Shown here in pieces: positions 1 through 10,608 of a stretch of DNA of 23,561 nt. Every line of letters begins with the position of its first letter. Position 1 is the stretch's first letter. Origin of the DNA: Reticulomyxa filosa (Eukaryota; Foraminifera; Reticulomyxidae); NCBI GenBank assembly GCA_000512085.1, contig ASPP01013044.1, forward strand, positions 1 to 23,561, given 5' to 3'. The translations under genes and the position numbers were made by a program. Under the pieces are notes generated by a model. It made no database searches. It was given only the letters and a program-made list of their open reading frames with translations, and was not told the DNA's origin.

Positions 1-28
1 ATACATACATACATACATATATAAACAG
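1..28 (+). other. 3' end of an intron of the B56 gene
   Basis: The window opens in an ATAC/ATAT microsatellite that ends in an AG at 27-28. The reading frame of the PP2A B56 gene continues from base 29 and matches the family residue for residue from there, so this stretch is the tail of an intron whose start lies outside the window. Confidence 0.6.
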
Positions 29-1600
29 AAATATGTACCTGGATCGTTTTTGCAAAATGTAGTGAAACTATTGACCAGTGAGGACATAAGAGAGCGTGGA
101 TACGTGATGATGATACTGCATAAAATCTATGCGCGTTGTTCGAAGCTGAGAACGCACATTGTGGACTTGATGTGCAATTTCTTATATCCGTTCATACATT
201 ATACGTACGACAGCGATCACTGCAACGGCGTCACCGAAATTCTGCAAATTGTCTATGCCATCATCCCTGGGCTTTCTGTGCCAATCAAGGATATTTGGCG
301 GCAATTTTTACAACGTGTTTTGATACCACTTCACAAAGTTAAAAAAAAAAAAAATTGTATATACGTATATATGTGCATATGTATATATCGTATGATATGA
401 TAATGAGTACGCTTTGAAACTAAAACAAAAAAAGTGCCATGGACTGAAAAAGTTTTGGTCGCATTTAACACAATGTTGCTTGAATTACATTGCGAAGGAC
501 AAACAAAGCAGCTTGGCAATATTGGAAGGCCTGTTGCGATTTTGGCCGAAACAATACCCGCAAAAAGAAGAGCTATTTATAATGGAGGCGGTGAATGTGA
601 TTGGCGTGTTGATCAATCATCCTGAAGGGTTTGTGTATGACTCGTTCAAACCAATACTCGTGGCTGCTTCAAAACAACTAAGTCAATGCATGCTCTCGAA
701 ACGGCATCCGGTGGCGCTGTGCGCGATTTCGGCATGGAAAGAGCCTTGCATGTCGCAATTGGTCGATTTGGATCGCAAGTCGTACTTACCTATGTTGGCG
801 CATGTGTTCTTTCGAAATCAGAGCCACTCCAACCCACAGCTGCGTGTGTTGAGCCAAGAAGTGGAGTACTTATTCCGTATCAAAGATATTTCGTATTGGA
901 AAAAGATGCAGTCGTATTTGTTGCGAAAAGAGGTGCGTGAAAACAACGCGGAAGAGATGACCACCAAAGCTTTGGCATATGGTGAACCCCCACCCTTTCC
1001 TTGCAAACTCGATCGTAAGCGCGTTCATCTGATCAAAACTGCTGTGTCAAGAATCACACAGGGAGAAGAGAAAGACGAAAAGGATGAACAAAAACAAGAC
1101 CGTGAAGAAATCCAATTTGAAATGGAAATGGAAATAGAAGACGACGAAATGACTCCCTTTTATCGACCCAATGATGCCAATGATTTCAATTCTTTGTCTC
1201 CCCTTTCCACGGATTACACCCTCCATGTTGATGCCTCCAAAAAAAAGCATCGTCCTTACGACAGTTTTGCTTTGTTCACATTGCAGGCTATCAACGATAT
1301 TGACTATTCCTCGTTAGTTTCCAATGTCCGCCAGTACGAACAAATTACGCACAAATCAAAGCAAAACCTCTGACCAAAACTGAACAACAGGTATGGGTTT
1401 CATTTGTACTTTTTCTTTTTTTTTCTCACTCCTCTTTTTCTATTATTTTTATGTTTTATTGTTTGTCATTATCCCAACATCATTTCTTCTCCAAGACACG
1501 GCGTCGCACGAAATGGGACATGGTCAAAAAATTGGCCGAGAAAAATCGAGCCCAAACTAAAAAATATGAGTTTCAAGACAATGAAACGCAATTCGTATAA
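29..1600 (+). CDS. PPP2R5: PP2A regulatory subunit B56 (B'), 5'-truncated, three exons
   Basis: B56 subunits are HEAT-like repeat solenoids that bind the PP2A scaffold and catalytic subunits and choose substrates. Exons: 29-337, 435-1390 and 1496-1600. The first exon reads KYVPGSFLQNVVKLLTSED, equal in length to the family segment that ends in SEDPRER. It then has HKIY, HCNGVTEIL, and LIPLHK at the splice. Exon 2 resumes with the family spacing (22 residues to the AKD/EKD position), then LLRFWPK and the WK/YWN region. The last exon gives WDMVKKLAEKN, like the family C-terminal W..IE.LAKAN. Both introns are GT-AG and phase 0. The N-terminal part of the family is outside the window. Odd points: a Glu/Lys/Asp-rich insert of roughly 110 residues follows the solenoid, and joining it to the last exon needs a one-base frame change near 1340-1371, where frame 0 ends in TGA at 1371. 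About 456 residues are present. Confidence 0.9.
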
Positions 1601-2179
1601 TTTTTTTTTCTGATACTTTGGATTTACCACAAACTACAAAAAAAAAAATTGTGGAAAATAAATGTTAGAATGCAAGGTACATGACTATACGCGATTTTTT
1701 TTTCCCAAAATTTTATTATAATTTTTGGTTGGTTAGTAGTGTTGTTCCTATTTGTGTATCTAAAAAAAATTTTAACAATGTGCGGTCCTTGACCCCTTTT
1801 TATCCGGATTCAGACGTAGCATAAAACAAACAACTACAACAAAGTTTTAAATCTATGGTTACTGACGTTTGTTGTATTTTGTTTTGTTTTGTTTTGTTTG
1901 TGTTGTGTTGTTTTGTATTGCTTTATTTGTCCGGGTTTGTGGTTGCTTTTGTCTTTTTTTTTTTCTCAGTCTTTCTTTTTTATAATTTGTTGAGCTCAAA
2001 ACGTGAATCTCCTTTAAGATAACACAATTTGTATAAAGGAAAAGAATTACTTTGGACACGATGAGGAAGGAACAATTAATTGAAAAGAAACAAGTTTGAT
2101 GTACAAAATTGTTTGTACACGTCTTTGTTTCTTCTCAATCAACACAATTTGTAAAAAAATACTTAAAAGAAATACAGTT
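1601..2179. other. Convergent intergenic region, AT-rich
   Basis: This lies between the stop of the B56 gene (plus) and the stop of the minus-strand glycosyltransferase-like gene. It should hold both 3' UTRs. It contains A/T homopolymers and four TTTTG units at 1877-1896. No conserved coding signal was seen on either strand. Confidence 0.6.
1657..1662 (+). terminator. Candidate polyadenylation signal AATAAA of the B56 gene
   Basis: AATAAA lies 57 bases after the TAA at 1598-1600, a normal distance for a cleavage and polyadenylation signal. In AT-rich DNA this hexamer also occurs by chance. Confidence 0.4.
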
Positions 2180-2851
2180 TTATTTCATACACATGCGAAC
2201 CAACGCTTGTGTTTCTTTTTGCCAGTCTTCCCAAGATAAGGGACTTTGAATTGTTTTCCAGCCTATTTCATTTTGGCCAATCTCCCAATTGACACCAATG
2301 ACGTGTTGAATTTGTTTATATTGGTCCAATTGCATCCTTGCATAACGTCTCAAATTAACAATAGTGTGTGAAGGAATAAACCTCAATGACGAGTAGTTTT
2401 CCCATGACTTCAAGGATGTGTTGAAATGATCAGTTCCACAGATGAACTGCTGTTTCAAAGATATAATCTCCTCCATCGTAGCTGTTGTCGATGCAGCAGA
2501 AAATAGAAACAAATACGAGGAAATGCATAATTTGTTATCTTCTTTGTGTTGTGTATCGTGCGTACTTTGTAATGACACATACCAAAGTCCGTTCTTGTTT
2601 TCCACAAAGTCAGATTCACGAGCGAATAACGAAAACAATGGCATTATGTTTTGGTGAAATAAAAATGTTTGACTATCTACAAATATAAAATACTTGCGCT
2701 TCAACCCTCTCAATAATCGATGCAACGTCGATCGAGATATGACCATGCCCTTTTCTTCATTTCGAGTCTCAATAGACATCGTCATCACTCCTTGTTTTCC
2801 CATCAAGAGTATTTTTCACAACAACAAAAAATGATTAATGGTAACAAAAAC

Positions 2852-2882
<31 letters not shown>

Positions 2883-3898
2883 ATATATTAATTGCTACAC
2901 ATGTGTCGGGATATAGAATGTATACATACGCAAATACCAAAATGTTGCAACATTTGTCGGATATTCGAAGTTGGACGGATATGAGGGAATAGAAGGAGTA
3001 CAATGTCAATATTGACAAATTTGCGGCTGTGTTCAAGCAAATCGTAAAAAGAAGAAATAGAAACAAGCGCATTGCAGAGCTGTGTTTCAGTAGAAATATT
3101 ATAATAGACAATGGTATAGCTGTTGGCTTTCGCTTGTCGTGAAGACAATGGCATGACGCTGGAGAGATTGAAATCCCAATCCAATTGAATTACATGTAAA
3201 TCTACATCATTTTCATCGACTCCGTGCCAATCTGCTGTGCCATCAATCATTGTATAGAGATTATCATTGTTTTTGTTATTATTACTATAATTATTATTAT
3301 CATTATTATTGTTATTATTATTGTCATTGAAATTGTGTTTGATATTGGTGAGTGTGTCAATGGATTGACGTTTCCATGAGTCACCATAAAAATTGTGAAA
3401 ATAATGAACAGATAACGACAATGCTATGATGAATACTGCAGCAATAGATACGATCAGCAAAAATATCCCCTGAGTAGACATTGATTTTATTCGGCTCATT
3501 ATATTAACTCTCCCATGTGCTAAGTCATCTCTTGAAATACACAATGAAAAAATGTCTGCATCTGTCGAATACAGTGGAATTAAGTGCGAGTCTGATGATA
3601 CAAGTGTATTGTCGTCACTTTCTATTTCTCTTACTCTTGATTGACCTTTCATGTCTACTACATATCCGTTTTCCCTTCTTCTTTCTTCTTCTTCTTCAGC
3701 TAATTCAAGCAAATCATAGCGTGATGGCGGATTTGACAAAGACCGTTGCGGTTTCATCGCTCCTTTTTTTGTTTTCGGCTGACGTACTTGCTGATTATTC
3801 AAGAAACGGGAACGTGCTTGCGATAAAATTAAACTTAAATGGGCAGAGGGATCAAATTTATTTCGATGAATGATTCCAGATGCAGAATTTGCAAACAT
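2180..3898 (-). CDS. Putative type II membrane glycosyltransferase (GT-A/GT8-like), two exons
   Basis: Proposed exons on the minus strand: 3898-2938 and 2790-2180. The intron is 2937-2791, GT-AG, phase 1, and contains a TA tract. The product is about 523 residues. Residues 1-143 are polar and probably cytosolic, with an acidic/basic stretch (LAEEEEERRRENG). One membrane segment lies at about 144-166 (GIFLLIVSIAAVFIIALSLS). An Asn-rich linker of about 30 residues follows, then a putative luminal domain. That domain has the order of a GT-A fold: a strand TIVYYN, a NIDIVLLLFP strand, LQHFG before a second sheet, then KYFIFVDSQTFLFHQN followed by PLFSLF, where GT8 enzymes have YLDADTLV...LF. The metal-binding DxD is DSQ here (residues 359-361), so activity is uncertain. 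Family assignment is by pattern only. The ATG at 3898 opens the frame, but an earlier exon cannot be excluded. Confidence 0.45.
2852..2890. repeat. TA-rich microsatellite in the glycosyltransferase-like intron
   Basis: A run of alternating A and T broken by single G or C positions lies entirely in the proposed intron. Similar tracts occur in many introns of this window, so TA tracts look like a normal part of intron sequence here. Confidence 0.7.
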
Positions 3899-4556
3899 AA
3901 GATTAAATATTCAAACTGAGTTTTGTACAGCCCTTCAAAGCAGTTAGTACTCTTTACCGGCACAAGACACAGAAAGAATATAGTCTCTTCACGAAGAAAA
4001 GCTCTTTTAAGAAGAGGATTAATTCGATGAATATTTATTACACATGCGGTAAATTGACATCGTTGCATATTGATATATTCTCACACAACATAACATGATA
4101 CTTCAAATGAATTCATTTGTATACCACAAAATGGGTAATTGATACTGTTTTATTTTTGTATTGTGATGATCACTTTTTTGTCATAAACTTTTTTTACTTA
4201 TGCTGCTTTCTTGTTAAATGTTTTCTTTATAATCTTACAAAATTAAAAAATTTAATTTTGTTTGTTCGATTTTACAGTTAAAAAATTCAAATTTATACAC
4301 TTGTGTCGTCAACAAGAACGTAAATGAAACAATTGTAAGGCAATGAAAGTACGAAAGTGTTGTGGCAACATTTACAATAATGTGAAAACTATAAATTGAA
4401 ATATTGACAAGTAAAAAGATTAAGAAAAAAAAATCACTTTAGCTTTTTGAGAAATATGAAAAATTACTACGTTTTGTCCTTTTGTACATCAGCAAAGGAC
4501 AGTCCTTACTATTTTTCATCATAAAAAACGCCCCAAAAACAACGACAAATAACAGC
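3899..4556. promoter_or_regulatory. Divergent promoter region between glycosyltransferase-like and ZIP genes
   Basis: About 660 bases separate the start of the minus-strand gene (ATG at 3898) from the start of the ZIP gene (ATG at 4557). The region must hold both promoters and 5' UTRs. It is strongly AT-rich. I see no repeated motif or convincing TATA position, and open frames here (for example minus 4068-3835) have no recognisable protein signal. Confidence 0.5.
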
Positions 4557-6015
4557 ATGTCCAATTTTTTATTAAGAATATTGATCTGTTGCCTTTGCTT
4601 CTTCGTGGTAAATTGCGGTGATTCTCATGATTCCTCATCTGCTGATTCTCATGTTTCCTCATCTGCTGCTGCTTGCGATGTGAAAGTATGTTCGTCGTGT
4701 CTTGAGCAAAAGAACAAGAAGGAGAAGTAAGACAAAAAGATAAAAATAAAACAAACGGCGTACTGTTTGGATATTTCAAATAGAAAAATGACAGTGAGGT
4801 AATCCAAAATGCAATTTATTCGACATTGGCAGTGGGTTTGATCCCAGTGGTGTGCGTCTTAATAATCCCTACACAAAAATATTTCCTAGAAGTTTTGGTG
4901 GCGTTTGCGGCAGGAAGTCTCTTAGGGGACTCTTTTTTTCATTTAATTCCTCATGCCTTCACACTTTACAGTGCAGAAACTGCCTGTTTGCCATTATGCG
5001 TAGGTTTTGTAGTCTTCTATGCCTTGGATACCATTTTACATCAAATGCACATTGACGAACATAAGACTATCTCTTATCTCAACATTTTGGGTATTTTTAA
5101 AAATGTTTTTTAGTAGTCGTGTCTTGTGCAGAAAAAAAACACAATCGCGTCTTCGCAACAATATATACATATATACATATACATATATATGTATATGTAT
5201 ATGAATATATGTTATCGTGTTTGTATGTATGAATGGGTCAACACCGTGATGATGGACAGGTGATGCAATGCACAACTTTATGGACGGATTGGCTCTGACC
5301 GCAGCATATTATGTGCATCAGAGCAGAGGAATGACAGTAACGCTGGCTTGTTTGTTGCACGAGTTGCCTCATGAAATTGGAGACTATGCGGTTTTGATTG
5401 AAAACGGATACTCGAAAACACAAGCTGCTCTTGTCCAAATTGTCACTGCCCTTTCGTGCTTACTTGGCACGGGTTTGTAATCGTACAAATTTTTTTTTTT
5501 TTTTTTTTGGTACATTTAATTATACATAATACAAATATGTATAAATGTGTAATATTATTACTATCATTATTATTATTATTATTTTTTTTTTTGCATGATA
5601 TGCAAATAGGCCTGACTATCGCTTTTGAGGAATTCAAGTTCGATACTCGCTGGATAATGCCATTTACCGCAGGAAGCTTTATTTATTTGAGTGCAGTTCA
5701 GTTGCTGCCGGAATTGCAAAAAAGAAATCATGGATTTGTTCGGAGCTTTGTTCTGTTGTTTGGCTTTGTCTTGGGCCTGGCCTTCATGGGCGGTGTCGAG
5801 TGGTGGGAAGAGTTTCACGCTATTGAACATGGCCACTCTCATGCTACTTTATCTACTAATACTATCACAAATACAAATGCAAATACAAATGCCAATGTAC
5901 GTGCACATCAACACAACATAGTCATGACCATAAGCACGGACACAAACACCATTTTGGACATCACCATCATCATGACCATAGCCATGGCCATGATCACCAA
6001 CATGCCGAATTATAA
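4557..6015 (+). CDS. SLC39A7-like: ZIP zinc transporter, LIV-1 subfamily (SLC39A7/KE4-like), four exons
   Basis: ZIP proteins move zinc or related divalent metals into the cytosol; KE4/ZIP7 members act at the ER or Golgi. Exons: 4557-4726, 4795-5090, 5260-5472 and 5610-6015. All introns are GT-AG with matching phases (2, 1, 1). Residues 1-20 are a signal peptide (MSNFLLRILICCLCFFVVNC). An eight-residue DSH.SSSA repeat follows, then membrane segments beginning at about residue 63. AAGSLLGDSFFHLIPHA is the TM II signature. HNFMDGLAL (from about 160) and HELPHEIGD (189-197) carry the metal-site residues; HEXPHEXGD defines LIV-1. PFTAGSFIYLSAVQLLPEL is the usual late segment. The product is about 361 residues. 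The tail HSHDHKHGHKHHFG... is 32 residues long and very His-rich, but it lies in the -1 frame from 5917. Without the shift, frame 0 runs to 6040 with an uninformative end. Confidence 0.93.
4620..4667 (+). repeat. Two tandem 24-bp units in the ZIP N-terminal coding region
   Basis: GATTCTCATG.TTCCTCATCTGCT-type units at 4620-4643 and 4644-4667 differ by one base and encode DSHDSSSA and DSHVSSSA. They lie just after the signal peptide, in the luminal or extracellular tail that is usually His-rich and variable in LIV-1 transporters. Confidence 0.85.
5171..5202. repeat. 32-bp perfect palindrome in ZIP intron 2
   Basis: The AT/TATG tract in the intron 5091-5259 contains a perfect inverted repeat centred at 5186/5187, flanked by further TATA/CATA units. 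It can form a hairpin in the pre-mRNA. It may simply be a by-product of the TATACA/TGTATA microsatellite. Confidence 0.7.
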
Positions 6016-6663
6016 ATTTGCCTTTTACCTTTCAGCGTGATCGTGCTTTCAGTTTGGGGGTTAGACGAAATTTCATATTCAACGAATAATCACAGAAATA
6101 CATCGTTTTCCTATCTACAATTATTTTATATTTGTAGTTGTAGATTTTTTCTTACAACTTTTTTTTTAATTAAATGCACGTATTAAAAAAAGTTTGGCAG
6201 GCAAACAGCCAAATTTAATCGTTGGAACAAAATTTTGACAACTTTTGCCCAAAGTGTCTTCGTGTATAATAGACAATCGCACTTGCTGACAACCTGGAGC
6301 ACAATTAAAAAAAAAAAACACATTTCGTTTGAACTTAAAATGGTCCTTTACAATATTTGTGAAGTTTTTGATAAGATACTTTCCTGTAAAAGAGACTTTT
6401 TTACGAAATATATTTGTTCACACAAAAAAGGACTTAAACACCTCAAGCAACTTAAAAAATGAAGGGAAGCGTAAATAAAAACAAAAATTCTTTGTTTGCA
6501 AGATTGACATTGATGTGTATAAGTTTGGTGGTGCACTGCTGAGTATTCGTGATACCATTCATAAAAAAAAGAATCACTTGATTAATATTTTTGCACGTGA
6601 TTGATTGACTCAACGTCAAAGAACAACAGTCACTTCTCGGCAATAAAAAACCCGTAAAATAGC
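6016..6663. other. Intergenic region between ZIP and BEACH genes
   Basis: About 640 AT-rich bases hold the ZIP 3' UTR and the BEACH promoter. ATTAAA at 6170-6175 is a possible polyadenylation signal for ZIP. A 19-bp word shared with an exon of the BEACH gene lies at 6275-6293. The open frames here (for example plus 6235-6462) have no protein signal that I recognise. Confidence 0.5.
6275..6293 (+). repeat. 19-bp word shared with 9844-9862 (copy 1)
   Basis: AATCGCACTTGCTGACAAC occurs here upstream of the BEACH gene and again, same strand, at 9844-9862. Upstream of each copy there is weaker likeness (ATAATAGAC/ATAATAAA). Downstream sequences do not match. Confidence 0.75.
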
Positions 6664-8202
6664 ATGAGCAATATAGTGATCTCAACGAGTGATGAAAAGC
6701 ATTATGATTTTGAGACGGGAAAGCCAATAGTATCAGTAGAAGCAGTGAAGAATAAAACAGCGCAATGGAAACTGGCGCTGGAGCCAATCGAAAGCACGGC
6801 AACAGTCAATACGGACTATGAGAGCAATATGAAAGTTGTGGTGTCATCATCCACGTCAAGCGAACAAAAGGGTACTGGTACCCCCCTGGCGCATAAAAGA
6901 GCATCAACTTTAACTGACGCTCGACGAAAGTTGGAAGTTAACAAGCTGAACGACTAAGGAGGACTACCATATGTGAATGGTTAATTTTTTGAAAAGTTTA
7001 TGTTTGTAATAATAAAAAAAAAAAGGAACTTTTTCGACAAAATGTGGCACAACCAGAAGAACAATCGGAGACACGATTGGAACATTTGATAAACAACATC
7101 GAAGATGCAATTCACGGAGATGATCTACTTGTGCCAGAGGACTTATTGGAGTTTGCAACGTATTTGTCATCCGACGATCGACAACTACGAAGGAAGGCCA
7201 TCGAATCATTTGCGGATCGGTTCAAGCCCGGAGCCATATCACTGCTGCACAGCGATGGTGGAAACCACGCTGGCAAAGGACACATTTGTAGCAAGTTGGG
7301 GGAAATGCGTCGACCTATCAACGGCGACTTGATCATCGATGTCATTTGCGACGTCATCTCCGCCGACGAAGGACAGCGGAAAATGCAGGACCTCATTCAA
7401 TTATTGGCCGTCACTGGACATGTTTGTACGTTGAGGCATGGCTTCACTCGGATGTTCGAGCTGTACAATTGGGCACTCACACGACAAGGTACAATTTGTC
7501 TCTATTTATATATACATATATATATATATTTATACATATGCATGTGTGTGGTGTAAATTACAAATAGATGAAGAAAAAGGACAAGCCACTATGCCGTCAT
7601 CAAGACAGTTGAAAATTGCAAGTGCAGTCATTAACGCAGCCACACAAACCGTGTCACTGAAAGGACCTGATATTTACATTGCATCTTCGAACGAATCCTC
7701 AGGCAATATACACATACATGTACATATATGCATATACATAATGTGTTATATGCATTCTACATGCGTGTGAATTATGTCAAATCTCATATGGCACGGGAAA
7801 AAACAAAACAAAAAAAAAAACGTGTAACCAAATCGACAAACAGTGCTGCCCGATATCGTCTTTGCAAAACTGCCAAAGGGGTGGTCGTTTAGCTTATGGA
7901 TGAAATTGAGTGATTGTGAGGAAAGTGTATATGATGTATTTTATTTCCAAAATGACACGACCACAAAGGGATTGAGGATTGCATTAGACGCAACACAAAT
8001 TGCGTCCATGGGTGCGGTGTCCTTTGGATTTGTTATTCAATCTCTGCCATTGGACGAAGACAGCACCGCAAAAACGCCATCGGGCAAATCACAGCACCGC
8101 ATTACACAAAACTTTAATTTGGTCATTGACAAATGGCATTTTGTTGTATTTACACAATCACAAGCAAGGTTATTTTATACAATGACATTAATACCTTTTT
8201 TT

Positions 8203-8239
<37 letters not shown>

Positions 8240-10569
8240 GTATGTACTGCTATTACGTTGTATTAAAATACATAAAATTCAAGCACTCAATCAATATACG
8301 ACCTTTTGCAAAAAATAAAAAAAAGAACGAATAATTTTCAAATCTATTTGGATGGCGTCCCCGGCGCGGCTGTAACAATTCCATTTTTAGGATTTAGCGA
8401 TAGTGATATTCAAATCGGTATTGGTGGATTCCATGGATTCATAGGACAATCATTCTTTTGGGAGACGCCAATGAACGACCCGACAGTGCAAGTATTGTAT
8501 GCGTGCGGACCTACTTATACTCCGCCCATTTATGCACGTGGACAACTTCGAATTGCTGGGTTCCCAAAGAACCCCACACAAAAAGCCGCGCCTATGCAGC
8601 CTGGAAAATCGGGATATTTGCTTCTGCCATTTTGTTATTCTCTCGATTGTCGTGGTTGTTCGGAAGTGCTGTGTTTGCCCCGAGGCTGGGGAGACGAAGT
8701 CGCTGAAAGGACCATCGGCTTAGATATTATCGCACATCCCAATAACAAATCTGCACTGGTATCTATGGGTGGCATTTGTTATGTGTTTTACATGCTATCG
8801 CCAGAGTTCAGAGGGCCAAGGCTTTATTCCGATCAGTTGACTGCAAACTTTTTACCTTTTTTTTTTCCCCCCTCCCTCCTTTTCGTGCGTGTATCATAAT
8901 ACGTGTGTGTGTGTGTGCTCGTGAATGTATCAGACAAGTTGTCGGTATACTGCATTTCATCACAGAATCGGTGTCAGAAAACTTGTCATTGCTGAGACAG
9001 ATATTCACAATGGGCTTGGGCTCGATCAAATTGTACATTTTAGATCATTTGTATCCTGAAAAACGAACTTTGTTGGTTTTAAACGCCATCAAAGAGCTAC
9101 TAGCGGTCTTGGAAACAAATGACCGAGAAAAACAAAAGGTATTACTTATCATAACGTGCATATAACTTATATATACATGAATGTGTTAATGTGTATTTGT
9201 ACATTTTTTTTTTTTTTATTTGTATGAATGGATCTCATTAATCTTTCTTTCCCAAATAATGCCAAAATGATGTCGTCATTGCTAGACCACGTTCACACGA
9301 GGATTCGAACAAGTAATTATGGATGTCTCGTATTGGATTCAAGCACCCAAGGATGTTATTGTTGGCGTAGTATCTTACATTCACACCTTGGTTGAGACAA
9401 GACCTGATCTCATGATTCATTGTCTGTCGATTTCGGACATACTAATTATGGTTAAGCAATATTATCCAATGCTGTTTCCACCCAAAGATCATGAAACATC
9501 CAAGTTTTATCATCTTTTTTTGACTCCGTTTTATCTATTTATAAAAAAAAAATTAAAATAATATATACATATATATGGCACAGAACAATAACAAAAGAGC
9601 CTGAAGAAGTGGATCCACGTATTGCTCAGCTGTTGCTACAGTGCATTGGAGGACTTATTCGCAAAAAAACTCGCGTGAGGGCAACAGACCATCGCATGCT
9701 ATCCTTCATGATTTATCAATGCAAGCAACCAGTTTTGTAATATCCATGAAAACGTAACTTTGTGTATTGGTATTTATTTTTAATGCAAGTAGCTCGAAAC
9801 AAAGAACATAACAATGTGAAATGTGCTGGTCCATAGATAATAAAATCGCACTTGCTGACAACTTATGCCGAGCTATGCCAATATCAAAAAGACGCAATAT
9901 TCATTCAAATGTCAGTGAAAACGGCATTTGTGAAAATATTGTTTGAATGCTTGCACGCCGAGCAAGAACAAGATGTCCGTATCAAAGCAGCAAAAATTGT
10001 AATGCGCTTTGTGAGACATCAAAAAAAATTGGTGAACAATTCAAATTTGTCCAATGCGATGATGAATCAAATCATTGTAGATCGCAAAGCAATTGATCAA
10101 TTGGTATATTTGCTTGGCCTATCCTTGGGAAAACTGCCGCCGAGTCCTGTTAGTTATATCACTTTGCTGGATGTTGTGTTGGGTCGATTTCGACTGGAAA
10201 CCCCATCTTTTGTCTCCAACTTGGAAGAAACGAGTTATGAAAATATGCTCCTCCTGGACGCAGACAGCGGCGACGCGGACATTGGCGATGTGGACATGGA
10301 CGTAGACCTTGACATGGAGCATCAGGACCCTCAAATCAATCACGACGGTGCAGTAGATTCGCGCGTGGCACACAAAGCCAAGCTCACAAAGAAAGACAGT
10401 TGGACCAGTGCACAATTGGTGTCACATAAAGATGTGATCAAATTGAGTGGAGCATTGGAAGGTCTGATGTATTTAATTGGAATGGCAGATTTCAAATTAA
10501 AGACCAAAATTTTGAAGGATGTTTTGTCGATGGTTAATAAAAATGAATTTAATGCTGTTACGTGTTGTA

Positions 10570-10608
<39 letters not shown>

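Noticed and set aside
1877-1896. TTTTG repeat considered as a regulatory element
   Set aside because: Short pentanucleotide slippage repeat in a T-rich 3' region; nothing ties it to a function.
2803-3111. Minus-strand frame opposite the end of glycosyltransferase-like exon 1
   Set aside because: It overlaps conserved-looking coding sequence in another frame and contains the TA-tract Ile-Tyr string of the intron.
4482-4556. Upstream extension of the ZIP start
   Set aside because: The frame is open upstream, but the ATG at 4557 begins directly with a good signal peptide, while the extension would bury it.
5456-5609. Plus-strand reading through ZIP intron 3
   Set aside because: It translates a T-run and ATT repeats into Phe/Leu strings. 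Phase-1 GT-AG removal gives the exact family continuity LLGTG-LTIAFEEF.
6235-6462. 75-codon frame in the ZIP-BEACH spacer
   Set aside because: No ATG at its start, Lys/Phe-rich from AT composition, no family signal, and no splice link in phase to either neighbour was found.
7489-7770. Open frames with Tyr-Ile-Tyr repeats in BEACH introns
   Set aside because: They are translations of TATATACA microsatellites located between phase-matched splice sites.
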